Shown in pieces: positions 1-8,529 of a DNA stretch of 64,000 bases. The notes beneath the pieces were generated by a model. The model was not told the origin of the DNA, made no database searches, and saw only the letters and a list, made by a program, of their open reading frames with translations. The number at the start of each line of letters is the position of its first letter. Position 1 is the first letter of the stretch. Source of the stretch: Rheinheimera sp. EpRS3. GTDB lineage: Bacteria; Pseudomonadota; Gammaproteobacteria; Enterobacterales; Alteromonadaceae. The position numbers were made by a program, and so were the translations under genes. The stretch spans positions 1 through 64,000 of the forward strand of contig NZ_LNQS01000011.1 of assembly GCF_001513785.1 (NCBI RefSeq). Direction: 5' to 3'.

Positions 1-60
1 AATCCATCATAAGTGCCCACACAGATGATTGATTGCGAATTGTTAAAGAGCGTGCTTTGA
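1..60 (-). other. Leader of a leftward rRNA operon, with boxA
   Basis: Read on the minus strand, this stretch contains CGCTCTTTAACA (revcomp of about 41-52), which matches the boxA antitermination element. It is followed by CTGTGTGGGCACTT, the sequence that precedes 16S rRNA in gammaproteobacterial rrn leaders. The rRNA genes themselves would start off the left edge and run leftward. No rRNA gene body is visible in the window. Confidence 0.8.
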
Positions 61-80
61 ACTCTCAAAGCGGGAGGCGT

Positions 81-108
81 ATGTTACACTTCCCAGTTTT
101 TAAGTCAA
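81..108 (-). promoter_or_regulatory. rrn-type promoter, proximal copy
   Basis: On the minus strand there is a -35 TTGACT (103-108), a 16-base spacer and a -10 TAACAT (81-86), followed by a GC-rich discriminator (ACGCCTCCCGC). A 16-base spacer with a GC-rich discriminator is typical of stringently controlled rRNA promoters. It lies closest to the boxA leader. Confidence 0.7.
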
Positions 109-202
109 GCGTGACGATGATTCTTACTTCAAAAACACATCGTCACACCAGACTTGTTTACTCATTTCACTGCGTTAAACACCACCGTGAAGCGAGGGCG
201 CC

Positions 203-230
203 ATTTTAGTGATTTAAGCCGATCTGTCAA
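203..230 (-). promoter_or_regulatory. rrn-type promoter, middle copy
   Basis: On the minus strand there is a -35 TTGACA (225-230), a 16-base spacer and a -10 TAAAAT (203-208), then GGCGCCCTCGC as a GC-rich discriminator. It has the same architecture as the copies on either side, about 120 bases from each. Confidence 0.75.
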
Positions 231-309
231 GCGTCTTTTTGAAAGATTTTTGCGAACCGGTTTAACTCACCTGAAGCACCCAAACTGCAGCACCCGTGGC
301 ATGGCGCGC

Positions 310-337
310 ATTATAGGGCGTTTTGAAATACCTGCAA
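310..337 (-). promoter_or_regulatory. rrn-type promoter, distal copy
   Basis: On the minus strand there is a -35 TTGCAG (332-337), a 16-base spacer and a perfect -10 TATAAT (310-315), followed by GCGCGCC. It is the furthest upstream of three similarly built promoters. The AT-rich sequence beyond it (345-500) could hold UP elements or Fis sites, but I cannot assign any. Confidence 0.75.
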
Positions 338-530
338 GCGGTTATTTAGTGAAAATGGGGTTTTACGTGCTGTTTGCTTACTAAATGGGCTTTTTGCATG
401 TTTTAGATACAAATCGAGTGCAAACAAGCTGTTGTTTATGGTTGCGGTTTATTACCTAACCGCTAAGATAAGGCTGCTTTATCTTATTAAAGCATTCCGA
501 TAAATAGAACTAAGTGCTTAGGATATTATT

Positions 531-1022
531 ATGTTACCCACTTTACGTGCTTCTTTGCCTTATACACTGGCATTAGCGGTGTTGGCTTATCTTGGCTTTG
601 CCTTTCTTCCTGTGCTGGGGTTTGCTCAGGAAATTTTCGTGGTGATAGGTGTTTTGTTAGCCGGCATACTGGTGCCGGTGTTAGTAGATGTTAAAGGCCG
701 TGCTGGCACGACTCCCTCGGCAGCACCTTTGGCGATGACTGACTATAAAGGTGATACGACTACCTTATATGTAGGTAACCTGCCTTATCGTGCAAACGAA
801 GATGCCGTGAAAGAGTTATTCCAACGGTTTGGTGTTGTCGTTAATGTCCGCCTGATGAAAGATCGCCAAACCGGTCGGCGTCGTGGTTTTGGTTTTGTCG
901 AGGTTGCGGCCAAAGACGGCGATAAAATGATCCAGAAGTTAAATGATTTTAATTTTCAGGAACGCACATTAAAAGTGCGTGAAGCTAAAGAGCGTCAGGA
1001 TACTGACGACACTGAAGAGTAA
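531..1022 (+). CDS. Membrane-anchored RRM-type RNA-binding protein
   Basis: This is a 163-residue protein. Residues about 8-52 form two hydrophobic segments, so the protein is probably anchored in the inner membrane with its RNA-binding part in the cytoplasm. Residues 77-152 form one RNA recognition motif with clear RNP2 (LYVGNL, 79-84) and RNP1 (RRGFGFVE, 117-124) sequences and the aromatic residues that stack on RNA. The tail is acidic (DTDDTEE). Single-RRM proteins with an N-terminal hydrophobic part occur widely in Alteromonadales and Shewanella, but their RNA targets are not established. An AGGA lies upstream of the ATG. The gene stands alone: leftward rrn promoters lie upstream and a strong terminator follows. 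Confidence 0.85.
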   Translation: MLPTLRASLPYTLALAVLAYLGFAFLPVLGFAQEIFVVIGVLLAGILVPVLVDVKGRAGTTPSAAPLAMTDYKGDTTTLYVGNLPYRANEDAVKELFQRFGVVVNVRLMKDRQTGRRRGFGFVEVAAKDGDKMIQKLNDFNFQERTLKVREAKERQDTDDTEE

Positions 1023-1039
1023 TTATCGATTATCGCTAC

Positions 1040-1066
1040 AAGGGAAGCTTTTGCTTCCCTTTTTTA
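1040..1066 (+). terminator. Rho-independent terminator of the RRM gene
   Basis: A perfect stem AAGGGAAGC (1040-1048) pairs with GCTTCCCTT (1053-1061) around a four-T loop and runs into a T tract. It lies 18 bases after the RRM stop codon. Confidence 0.9.
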
Positions 1067-1153
1067 TGCTCATTTTCCGCCCTGTTGAGATTCAAGGTTG
1101 GCTCAGCCTCTGCTCTGGCTTAAAATAGCTGTTTTGGTTTAATAGAGTTGCAG

Positions 1154-2248
1154 ATGAGCGTAGGTCAGGTTTTCCCCGAGCAGTATTCAGAGCAGTTGAC
1201 GGATAAGGTTAATGCTGTGCAACAGCTGCTATCAGATTTTAATGCCCCGGAGGCAGAGATCTTCAGATCTGAGCCCGATCACTACCGTTTGCGGGCGGAG
1301 TTCCGGATTTGGCACAATGGTGATGATATTTACCATGCTATGTTTGACTCGCAAACACGCGATAAGGTGCGTATTGACCATTTTCCGGTAGCCTGCCGCA
1401 CTATTGCCGATTTTATGCCGGTGCTGCTGGAAAATATTCAATTTAACCATGAGCTACGCTATAAATTATATCAAGTTGATTATTTAGCAACTCTGTCTGG
1501 TGAGCTGCTGGTTTCTCTTATTTATAAGCGGCCATTAACCAATAGCTGGCTGGAGCAGGCTAAACAACTGACGGATAAGCTGGCCGGACAATACCATGTG
1601 AAGTTTATTGGCCGCTCACGTAAGCAGAAGCTGATGGTAAGCACCGATTATGTCACAGAACAATTCGAACTTGATGGCTGCCTTTTGCAATATCAGCAGG
1701 TAGAAGGCAGCTTTACTCAGCCCAATGGTGAAGTAAACCGGCAAATGCTGGGTTGGACAAAAAAGATTGCTCAGCAACTATCAGGAGATTTACTGGAGCT
1801 GTATTGCGGCAATGGTAACTTCTCTATCGCCCTGGCACCCTGCTTTAATAAAGTGGTGGCAACAGAAATTTCCCGTACCTCAATTAAATCGGCACAATAC
1901 AACATTGCACTGAATAAGGTGGGTAACCTGCAAGTACTGCAAATGTCTGCTGAAGATGTATCAGCTGCACTGCAGCAAGGCTCTGTGCTAAAACAGCTGG
2001 ATTTAGCTGATATGCAACTGAACACGATATTAGTTGACCCGCCGCGCGCCGGGCTGGACAGTGCAACCGAACAGCTGGTCAGTCGCTTTGACAATATTAT
2101 TTATATTTCCTGTAACCCACAAACGCTGGCGCAGAACTTACAGACATTGACTAAAACCCACGATATTGCGCAACTTGCAGTGTTTGACCAGTTCCCTTAC
2201 ACCCACCATATTGAAAGCGGTGTGTGGCTACGTAGACGTCAAAGCTGA
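1154..2248 (+). CDS. trmA: tRNA (uracil-5-)-methyltransferase TrmA
   Basis: This enzyme makes 5-methyluridine at position 54 of tRNA (and acts on tmRNA) using SAM. The 364-residue protein follows E. coli TrmA along its length: FRSEPDHYRLRAEFRIWH near the N-terminus, the SAM site LELYCGNGNFS, VDPPRAGLD, the catalytic nucleophile Cys in ISCNP (Cys320) and the general base Glu in THHIESG (Glu354). An in-frame TTG lies two codons upstream at 1148, but the ATG at 1154 fits the family better. The gene is separated from the RRM gene by that gene's terminator and converges on fabR with 18 bases between the stops. Confidence 0.96.
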   Translation: MSVGQVFPEQYSEQLTDKVNAVQQLLSDFNAPEAEIFRSEPDHYRLRAEFRIWHNGDDIYHAMFDSQTRDKVRIDHFPVACRTIADFMPVLLENIQFNHELRYKLYQVDYLATLSGELLVSLIYKRPLTNSWLEQAKQLTDKLAGQYHVKFIGRSRKQKLMVSTDYVTEQFELDGCLLQYQQVEGSFTQPNGEVNRQMLGWTKKIAQQLSGDLLELYCGNGNFSIALAPCFNKVVATEISRTSIKSAQYNIALNKVGNLQVLQMSAEDVSAALQQGSVLKQLDLADMQLNTILVDPPRAGLDSATEQLVSRFDNIIYISCNPQTLAQNLQTLTKTHDIAQLAVFDQFPYTHHIESGVWLRRRQS

Positions 2249-2266
2249 TAAAGACCAGCTATAACG

Positions 2267-2875
2267 TCAGCCTTTTGGTTTACGGCCAGAACCAGCGGCA
2301 CCATGAGTCAACCAGCGTAGCTGGGTAATAGTGCGACTGGTTAAATAACTATACTGCTCTGGTGGCGCGTCCAGCGCGTCGGCACCGGCATGAAAAACCA
2401 ATATCACCATGGCTTCTGCCTGTGCCCTGGCTAATTCGTCCGGGCAGATGGTTTCCTTACGCAAATACTCGGCGAGTTCGGCAACAAAGTGCTGGATCTC
2501 GCGGGCTACTGCCCCTCTGAACGCTGCCGAGGTACCTGAGCGCTCGCGCAGCAATAAACGAAATACGTTACTGTTACCGGTAACAAACTCCATAAAAGTT
2601 TCAATAGAGGTGCGAATAACGCTGCCGTTTTTCTCAATACGTTGTCGGGCCTGGCGCATTAACTGTCTTAGCATCAGGCCTGCTTCATCGACTAAAGTAA
2701 GGCCTAATTCATCCATATCAGCAAAGTGCCGGTAAAAAGAGGTAGGCGCAATACCCGCTTCGCGCGCTACTTCACGTAAGCTTAAGCTGGCAAAGCTTTT
2801 ATCAGCGCTTAGTTGAGAAAAAGCGGCATTTATAATAGCGCGGCGGGTGCGCTCTTTCTGCTCTGCTCTAGACAC
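2267..2875 (-). CDS. fabR: Unsaturated fatty acid biosynthesis repressor FabR (TetR family)
   Basis: FabR is a TetR-type dimeric repressor that senses the balance of saturated and unsaturated acyl thioesters. The protein is close to E. coli FabR, with the N-terminal helix-turn-helix [40 protein letters not shown] and [21 protein letters not shown] place the start at the GTG at 2875, giving [12 protein letters not shown] and 202 residues. AAGGA lies six bases upstream of that codon, and the start then matches E. coli; a GTG six codons earlier at 2893 has no such site. The gene is divergent from an acyl desaturase whose promoter carries a FabR-like palindrome, so the desaturase is the likely local target. 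Confidence 0.93.
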   Translation of the reverse strand: MSRAEQKERTRRAIINAAFSQLSADKSFASLSLREVAREAGIAPTSFYRHFADMDELGLTLVDEAGLMLRQLMRQARQRIEKNGSVIRTSIETFMEFVTGNSNVFRLLLRERSGTSAAFRGAVAREIQHFVAELAEYLRKETICPDELARAQAEAMVILVFHAGADALDAPPEQYSYLTSRTITQLRWLTHGAAGSGRKPKG

Positions 2876-2914
2876 AGATATTCCTTCATTCACTGAAAAG
2901 CACTATTTTATACC

Positions 2915-2942
2915 TTGACCCGGGGGTTGTGACCAGTAGAAT
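2915..2942 (+). promoter_or_regulatory. Promoter of the desaturase gene
   Basis: A -35 TTGACC (2915-2920), a 16-base spacer and a -10 TAGAAT (2937-2942) predict a start near 2949. That start falls inside the FabR-like palindrome at 2944-2961, which is a good position for repression. Confidence 0.55.
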
Positions 2943-2943
2943 G

Positions 2944-2961
2944 AGCGAACAGTTGTAAGCT
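2944..2961 (+). promoter_or_regulatory. Putative FabR operator
   Basis: AGCGAACAGTTGTAAGCT is an imperfect 18-base palindrome with outer arms AGC/GCT and inner ACA/TGT. It resembles the FabR boxes described at fabA and fabB in enterobacteria. It lies between fabR and a fatty acid desaturase and overlaps the predicted desaturase start site. Assignment to FabR is inferred from resemblance and position. Confidence 0.6.
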
Positions 2962-2973
2962 AAAGTGGAATTT

Positions 2974-4092
2974 ATGAAAAAAGCACCCATTATCTGGACT
3001 AACGTTCTGCTGTTTTCCATCACAACCCTGATTGCAGCCATCGGTGTGCCTTGGTACGCCTTAACTGTGGGCTTCGGTTGGTTTGAGGTTATCGCCACTG
3101 TTATATGCTTAGGCTACTGCGGTATGTCTATCACTGCCGGCTATCACCGGCTGTGGGCACATAAAACTTATGATGCACATCCCATATTGCAATGGATTTA
3201 CGCTATTGGCGGCGCTTTTGCGTTACAAAACAGTGCGCTGCATTGGTCAGCCGATCATCGTGTGCATCACCGTCATGTTGATGACAATGACAAAGACCCT
3301 TATTCTGCCGGACGTGGTTTCTGGTATAGCCATATTGGCTGGATGCTGCGTGATTATGAAGATGTAGAAAAACCGGACTACAGCAATGTAAGGGATCTGC
3401 AGAAAAACCCGATCGTAATGTGGCAACACCGCAATTACCTGTGGCTGACCATAGCCACCAACTTTGGTATCCCATTATTACTGGGTATTATCAGCGGTAA
3501 CATTCTGGGCATGTTATTACTTGCCGGCGTACTGCGTTTGGTATTAAGCCATCATTTCACATTTTTTATTAACTCACTGGCCCATGTGTGGGGCTCACAG
3601 CCTTACACAGAAAAAAACTCTGCACGCGATAACGGCATACTGGCTTTTGTGACATATGGCGAGGGGTATCACAACTTCCATCATATTTTTGAATATGATT
3701 ACCGCAACGGCATTAAATGGTATCAGTTTGATCCAACGAAGTGGTTTATTAAAACTGCCTCATGGGTCAAGCTAACTGGCAATCTTCGTACCGTTCCAGA
3801 AGAACGAATTGAACAAGCAAGGTTACAAATGCAGCTGAAACGGGCACAAGATAATGTGCGGCAAAAACCCAATGCAGAGCAGCTACTGCAATTGCTGCAG
3901 CATGAATACGAATTACTGCTTGCCAGAATGCAGGACTATTACAACATCAGAAAGCAACTGCTACTGCAACGCAAAGATAAACTGCTTGCACAGTATCAGG
4001 CGGTAGATTTCAAACATAAATACCACGAATTTAAACACCATCTGCAGCAGCAACAGCAACACTGGCAGCGGCTGGTGAATGCCGTCGCATGA
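2974..4092 (+). CDS. Membrane acyl-CoA/acyl-lipid delta-9 desaturase
   Basis: This is a 372-residue integral-membrane diiron desaturase that introduces a double bond into saturated acyl chains. The three histidine boxes are intact: HRLWAH (58-63), HRVHH (95-99) and HNFHH (233-237). Hydrophobic segments before box 1 and around residues 150-205 match the four-helix family topology. The last 90 residues or so are Q- and K-rich and predicted to be a coiled coil, an extension seen in some proteobacterial DesA-type enzymes. ATG 2974 is preferred because GGA lies five bases upstream; GTG 2965 is the in-frame alternative. It is divergent from fabR with a FabR-like site at its promoter, and it ends in a terminator. 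Confidence 0.9.
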   Translation: MKKAPIIWTNVLLFSITTLIAAIGVPWYALTVGFGWFEVIATVICLGYCGMSITAGYHRLWAHKTYDAHPILQWIYAIGGAFALQNSALHWSADHRVHHRHVDDNDKDPYSAGRGFWYSHIGWMLRDYEDVEKPDYSNVRDLQKNPIVMWQHRNYLWLTIATNFGIPLLLGIISGNILGMLLLAGVLRLVLSHHFTFFINSLAHVWGSQPYTEKNSARDNGILAFVTYGEGYHNFHHIFEYDYRNGIKWYQFDPTKWFIKTASWVKLTGNLRTVPEERIEQARLQMQLKRAQDNVRQKPNAEQLLQLLQHEYELLLARMQDYYNIRKQLLLQRKDKLLAQYQAVDFKHKYHEFKHHLQQQQQHWQRLVNAVA

Positions 4093-4095
4093 TAG

Positions 4096-4122
4096 AAAAA
4101 AGAGACTTCGGTCTCTTTTTTT
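4096..4122 (+). terminator. Rho-independent terminator after the desaturase gene
   Basis: The stem AAGAGAC/GTCTCTT with a TTCG tetraloop (4107-4110) is followed by seven T, and a matching A tract lies on the left. It begins four bases after the stop codon. Confidence 0.9.
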
Positions 4123-4179
4123 ATGTCTGATACCTGATATGCTCAAACTTAAGTTAGTTAAATCAGTGAGATTATCAGC

Positions 4180-5604
4180 GTGAGTGCGAGAAAAACGTCC
4201 CCGAAAAAAGCCAGCTTTGATTTTGATGCCATTGTTATAGGAACCGGCCCCGGCGGCGAAGGTGCGGCAATGTATCTGGCCAAAAGCGGGCTTAAAGTCG
4301 CGGCGATTGAACGCTATCATGCTGTCGGCGGTGGTTGCACCCATTGGGGCACCATTCCGTCAAAAGCGTTACGCCACTCGGTCAGCCGCCTGATTGAATT
4401 TAATGAAAACCCACTATTTCAGCTGGATGAACAGCATACCAAACTGACTTTCTCACAAATTTTAAAACATGCCGCCGGCGTGATCCGCAAACAAGTGCGA
4501 CTGAGAACCGGTTTTTATGACCGTAATCAGGTAAAGATATATCAGGGCGAAGCCCGCTTTATTGATAATCACAACCTGAGTATCAGCAGTGATGATGGCA
4601 GTTGTTTTGAACTCAGTGGCAAAACCATTGTTATTGCCACAGGTTCACGCCCCTACCGGCCGGCAGATGTCGACTTTAACCATAACCGGATTTATGATTC
4701 AGACACTATCTTGTCACTACAGCACGATCCCAAGCATATTATTATCTACGGTGCCGGTGTTATCGGCTGTGAATACGCCTCTATTTTCCGTGGTTTAGGT
4801 GTTCGGGTAGATCTGGTAAACACCCGTGACCGCTTACTATCTTTTATGGATGCCGAGATTTCAGATTCACTGAGCTACCATTTCTGGAACTCCGGTATGA
4901 CTATTCGCCATGGCGAAGAATTTGACCGCATTGAAGGTAAAGACGACGGCGTAGTGCTGCATCTAAAATCCGGCAAGAAAATGAAAGCGGATTGCTTTTT
5001 GTTTGCCAACGGCCGCACCGGTAATACTGATATGCTGAATTTAGCTGCAATAGGCCTTGAGTCAGACAGCCGCGGGCTGGTTAAAGTGAATAAACAGTAC
5101 CAAACCAGCATAGACAATATCTACGCCGTTGGTGATGTAATTGGCTACCCCAGTTTAGCCAGCGCGGCATACGATCAAGGCCGCTTAGCTGGCGAAGCCA
5201 TTGTTAAAGGTAACCTGGATGGCCATTTGATTGCTGACATCCCTGCAGGTATTTATACCATCCCTGAAATGAGCTCCGTTGGTAAAACTGAACAGGAACT
5301 CACTGCAGCAAAAATTCCTTATGAAGTGGGCCGCGCCCAGTTTAAGCATCTGGCCCGGGCGCAAATTGCCAATACCAGTGTGGGCAGCTTAAAACTGTTA
5401 TTTCATCGCGATACGCTGGAGATACTTGGTATTCATTGTTTTGGTGAGCGTGCCGCAGAAATTGTACACATCGGTCAGGCTATTATGATGCAGAAAAATG
5501 GCGGCAATACCCTCGAGTATTTTGTTCATACCACTTTTAATTACCCCACTATGGCAGAAGCATATCGGGTAGCTGCATTGAATGGCCTTAACCGGCTATT
5601 TTAG
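4180..5604 (+). CDS. sthA: Soluble pyridine nucleotide transhydrogenase
   Basis: SthA is a cytoplasmic FAD enzyme that moves reducing equivalents between NADPH and NAD+. The 474-residue protein tracks E. coli SthA throughout: FAD site [31 protein letters not shown](P) site [33 protein letters not shown] and the C-terminal dimer region [17 protein letters not shown]. As in true SthA, only one Cys remains where the related disulfide reductases have a CxxxxC pair (Cys-Thr-His-Trp-Gly-Thr here). The GTG start adds about ten basic residues compared with E. coli; no better downstream start is apparent. Confidence 0.96.
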   Translation: MSARKTSPKKASFDFDAIVIGTGPGGEGAAMYLAKSGLKVAAIERYHAVGGGCTHWGTIPSKALRHSVSRLIEFNENPLFQLDEQHTKLTFSQILKHAAGVIRKQVRLRTGFYDRNQVKIYQGEARFIDNHNLSISSDDGSCFELSGKTIVIATGSRPYRPADVDFNHNRIYDSDTILSLQHDPKHIIIYGAGVIGCEYASIFRGLGVRVDLVNTRDRLLSFMDAEISDSLSYHFWNSGMTIRHGEEFDRIEGKDDGVVLHLKSGKKMKADCFLFANGRTGNTDMLNLAAIGLESDSRGLVKVNKQYQTSIDNIYAVGDVIGYPSLASAAYDQGRLAGEAIVKGNLDGHLIADIPAGIYTIPEMSSVGKTEQELTAAKIPYEVGRAQFKHLARAQIANTSVGSLKLLFHRDTLEILGIHCFGERAAEIVHIGQAIMMQKNGGNTLEYFVHTTFNYPTMAEAYRVAALNGLNRLF

Positions 5605-5733
5605 CAATAAGATACTGATATTTAATAAATAAACAACTTAATTACCGTTGTAATATATATTTTTGTTTTGCCTGATAAATCGTTGTAAACTCAATTGCAT
5701 AATAATTAAATAAATAGTTTACGGGGGCTTTTT

Positions 5734-7098
5734 ATGCTGCAACTTAGGTACAGTTTAGCATTATTGTGGCTGACCATTTCGTTTCAGGCATATGCTGATT
5801 TCCCCACAGCAAAGGCCTTATTCGAGCAACAAGACTACTCGCAGGCCAAACCAAAGCTTGAAGCTTTGGCTGAGCTGGGTCACCTTGAAGCACAGTATCT
5901 GTTATCAAGAATGTATGCCGAAGGTTTAGGTGTAGATGCAGATATAAAACTAGCCTATGCCTGGACATTAATTGCCCGTGACGGTAAACACCCGTTAGCA
6001 GATGAACAATACAAGGCACTACGCACCAAACTTCCTTCGCGTTTGGCCGGAAAAGAAGTGTATACCACACTGAACAACCAGTATGGTAAACAAGCTCTGC
6101 TGGGTAACCTGTATCCAAGTGCCAACCGTTATGTAAAAACCAGCAGCAGATTAAAAGCAATAAGCCAGCCTGAACCTAAATATCCGTCCTATTTCGAGCG
6201 CGCAGGCGTCGCCGCCTGGGCAGTTGTTCACTATGACGTGACTGAAGATGGCACAGTAGAAAACGCCAGTATCGTTGCCAGCTTTCCTATCGATGGGATC
6301 AATGAGTACGTGCTGGATGCCGTGAAAAGCTGGCAGTTTGAGCCGCCAAAAGATTTATACGGCGATCCTGTGAGAATGGAACTACAATCGCATACCTTCA
6401 GAATAAAAAGCTCTGCAGGTTCACAAGCACGTAAATTCCAGCGCGATAGCCAAGAGTATACTGATGCCATTCTGGCGGCAGCTAAAGCAGAATCGGCCAA
6501 ATATCAGTACCTATACGCTGTATTGGCAGAGAATAATATTACTACCGATCCCTCACCTGTTAACTGGTATCTGCAGGCAGCTGTCAATGGTTATCAGCCA
6601 GCGCAGTATCGCCTGGCGCAATGTTTAATTACCGGTAATGGCTGTGATAAAGATCACAGTAAGGCGTTAAACTGGCTGGGTATATCTGCTGATGGCGGTA
6701 ATCCCAAAGCCGCTTATTTGTTAGCTCAGGAGCTACTGGACAGCAATAATGTTAATTATAATCCACATAAAGCTGCCGGTTATCTGGAAGGCGCGGCACT
6801 GCAAGAATACATGCCTGCAGTAACCGAATATGCCTCACTGCTGGCGATGTCAGATGATCCAACGTTGCGGGACCCACAAAAGGCGATCAGGCTGGCAGAA
6901 CAAGGCCGCGCTATAGATGCCAACAACCCCAATCTGCTATCCACCCTGGGGATTGCTTTTATTGAGCTTGGCCAGCAAAGCCGGGGCGAGTCAATGCTCC
7001 AACAAGCGCTGGAAGAAGCTAGGCGGCGTAACTGGACCATTGAAAGCTTTGAAGATTTGCTTGCCGATTACCAGACTGTCGCCACAAGCACAAACTAA
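5734..7098 (+). CDS. Periplasmic Sel1-repeat protein with an internal TonB C-terminal domain
   Basis: The 454-residue protein starts with a signal peptide (cleavage after SFQAYA, about residue 21). Residues about 25-75 carry one Sel1/TPR-like unit. Residues about 150-225 form a TonB C-terminal fold (YPSYFERAGVAAWAVVHYDV, then a VKSWQFEPP-type motif), the part that in TonB contacts outer-membrane receptors. Several Sel1-like helical repeats follow (PAQYRLAQCLITGNG, PKAAYLLAQELL and others) to residue 440. There is no N-terminal membrane anchor or proline-rich spacer, so it is not a normal energy transducer. It is probably a periplasmic adaptor. It stands alone, with an AGTTTACGGGGG stretch as ribosome-binding region. 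Confidence 0.8.
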   Translation: MLQLRYSLALLWLTISFQAYADFPTAKALFEQQDYSQAKPKLEALAELGHLEAQYLLSRMYAEGLGVDADIKLAYAWTLIARDGKHPLADEQYKALRTKLPSRLAGKEVYTTLNNQYGKQALLGNLYPSANRYVKTSSRLKAISQPEPKYPSYFERAGVAAWAVVHYDVTEDGTVENASIVASFPIDGINEYVLDAVKSWQFEPPKDLYGDPVRMELQSHTFRIKSSAGSQARKFQRDSQEYTDAILAAAKAESAKYQYLYAVLAENNITTDPSPVNWYLQAAVNGYQPAQYRLAQCLITGNGCDKDHSKALNWLGISADGGNPKAAYLLAQELLDSNNVNYNPHKAAGYLEGAALQEYMPAVTEYASLLAMSDDPTLRDPQKAIRLAEQGRAIDANNPNLLSTLGIAFIELGQQSRGESMLQQALEEARRRNWTIESFEDLLADYQTVATSTN

Positions 7099-7120
7099 TC
7101 ATGCCATGGCAGCTCAGGTT

Positions 7121-7142
7121 CTCCCCCGGTGTGATGCCGGGG
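7121..7142. repeat. GC-rich hairpin between convergent genes
   Basis: CCCCCGG and CCGGGGG pair around a seven-base loop, between the stop of the Sel1/TonB gene and the stop of hemE. There is no T tract on either strand, so it may stabilise mRNA 3' ends rather than act as a classic terminator. Confidence 0.5.
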
Positions 7143-7152
7143 GCTATCCGGC

Positions 7153-8232
7153 TTATTCGGTCAGATCAGTATTCATATGATAAGTGCGGCTAAATGCGTG
7201 CACAGCATCAATAAAAACGCTGACGCGCTCAGGATCGACATCAGGTGTAATACCGTGGCCAAGATTAAATACATGGCCGGTTCCCTGACCAAACCCATCC
7301 AGTATCATTTGTACTTCCTGGCGGATGCGCTCTGGTGAGCCTAACAAAATTGACGGGTCCATATTGCCTTGCAGCGCAACTTTATCGCCAACACGGGCTT
7401 TTGCATCACCAATATTGATAGTCCAATCCAGCCCCAAGGCATCGCAGCCGGTATTAGCGATTGTTTCCAGCCACAGGCCACCGTTTTTGGTAAACAATGT
7501 TACCGGTACTTTACGGCCGTCTGCTTCGCGGGTTAAACCGTTGACTATTTGCTGCATATAGCCCAATGAAAACTCCTGATAGTCACGCGGTGATAATACG
7601 CCGCCCCAGGTATCAAAAATCATCACAGACTGGGCACCTGCCGCTATTTGTGCATTCAGGTACAACACCACGCTTTGCGCCAGCTTATCCAGCAACAGGT
7701 GCAAGGCTTCAGGCTCGGAAAACATCATTTTCTTGATCGTACCGAAGGTTTTGCTACTGCCGCCTTCAACCATATAGGTTGCCAGCGTCCACGGGCTACC
7801 GGAAAAGCCAATTAGCGGCACACTGCCATTCAGCTCACGGCGGATAGTGCGCACCGCATCCATCACATAACGCAGTTCCTGCTCCGGGTCCGGAATAGGT
7901 AGATTGGCAATATCAACAAAATCACGTACTGGCCGCTGAAATTTAGGGCCCTCGCCTTCGCCAAAATAAAGGCCTAAACCCATAGCATCAGGAATGGTCA
8001 GAATATCACTAAACAGAATTGCGGCATCAAGCGCATAACGGCGCAACGGCTGCAAAGTCACTTCACATGCCAGCTCCGGGTTTTTGCACAGTGACATAAA
8101 ATCACCGGCCTGGGCTCTGGTAGCACGGTACTCAGGCAAATAGCGCCCTGCTTGTCGCATCATCCAAACCGGCGTTCTGTCTACCGGTTGTTTTAGTAAA
8201 GCTCTGAGGTACCGATCATTTTTTAATTGCAT
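7153..8232 (-). CDS. hemE: Uroporphyrinogen decarboxylase
   Basis: HemE removes four carboxyl groups from uroporphyrinogen III to give coproporphyrinogen III in haem synthesis. The protein has 359 residues (E. coli 354). Family signatures are present: [20 protein letters not shown] at the N-terminus, [20 protein letters not shown] with the conserved catalytic Asp, and [19 protein letters not shown] near the C-terminus. The ATG at 8232 begins [13 protein letters not shown], which aligns with E. coli, and GGCGGAC lies just upstream; a longer in-frame reading to 8250 adds residues the family lacks. nudC lies upstream on the same strand, as in E. coli, though 297 bases and an oppositely directed small-RNA-like unit intervene. 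Confidence 0.97.
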   Translation of the reverse strand: MQLKNDRYLRALLKQPVDRTPVWMMRQAGRYLPEYRATRAQAGDFMSLCKNPELACEVTLQPLRRYALDAAILFSDILTIPDAMGLGLYFGEGEGPKFQRPVRDFVDIANLPIPDPEQELRYVMDAVRTIRRELNGSVPLIGFSGSPWTLATYMVEGGSSKTFGTIKKMMFSEPEALHLLLDKLAQSVVLYLNAQIAAGAQSVMIFDTWGGVLSPRDYQEFSLGYMQQIVNGLTREADGRKVPVTLFTKNGGLWLETIANTGCDALGLDWTINIGDAKARVGDKVALQGNMDPSILLGSPERIRQEVQMILDGFGQGTGHVFNLGHGITPDVDPERVSVFIDAVHAFSRTYHMNTDLTE

Positions 8233-8336
8233 ATATTGTCCGCCATTCACAGGATTGGCGCTATTTTAACACTCTGCAGCCGCAGCGACTATGTTTTCGC
8301 TGTAAATGCTGTGTTCAGGTTTTTTATGCTAGATGC

Positions 8337-8365
8337 TTGTCATCAACAAATCGATCTGCTATAAC
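8337..8365 (+). promoter_or_regulatory. Promoter of the putative small RNA
   Basis: A -35 TTGTCA (8337-8342), a 17-base spacer and a -10 TATAAC (8360-8365) lie on the plus strand, opposite to the flanking hemE and nudC genes. The predicted start is near 8372. Confidence 0.6.
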
Positions 8366-8371
8366 ATTGCT

Positions 8372-8456
8372 GCGCTAGTGAAGAATAACAAGCAAGAAGC
8401 CCGTTTAAACGGGACCATGCAAACCATTTAGTTAAGCCACTTTATGTGGCTTTTTT
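8372..8456 (+). ncRNA. Putative small RNA between hemE and nudC
   Basis: A promoter with good -35 and -10 boxes is followed about 62 bases later by a strong terminator hairpin, with no convincing reading frame between. The predicted transcript is about 85 nt. It contains one internal palindrome, CCCGTTTAAACGGG (about 8400-8413), then a single-stranded A/C-rich linker (ACCATGCAAACCATTTAG) and the terminator. That layout resembles an Hfq-dependent trans-acting small RNA. I do not recognise a known family. Expression and boundaries are inferred. Confidence 0.55.
8434..8456 (+). terminator. Rho-independent terminator of the putative small RNA
   Basis: AAGCCAC (8434-8440) pairs with GTGGCTT (8446-8452) around TTTAT and runs into TTTTTATTTT. 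It lies on the plus strand, where no protein gene precedes it. Confidence 0.85.
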
Positions 8457-8529
8457 ATTTTCGGCCATCCATGGCACAAACCCTTACTGGCCCATCCCCG
8501 CCCTGTTAAAAATCTTCCCGGAAGATTGT

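Noticed and set aside
154-384. 76-codon plus-strand open frame at the left end
   Set aside because: It lies across three leftward rrn promoters, has no ribosome site and no recognisable protein features.
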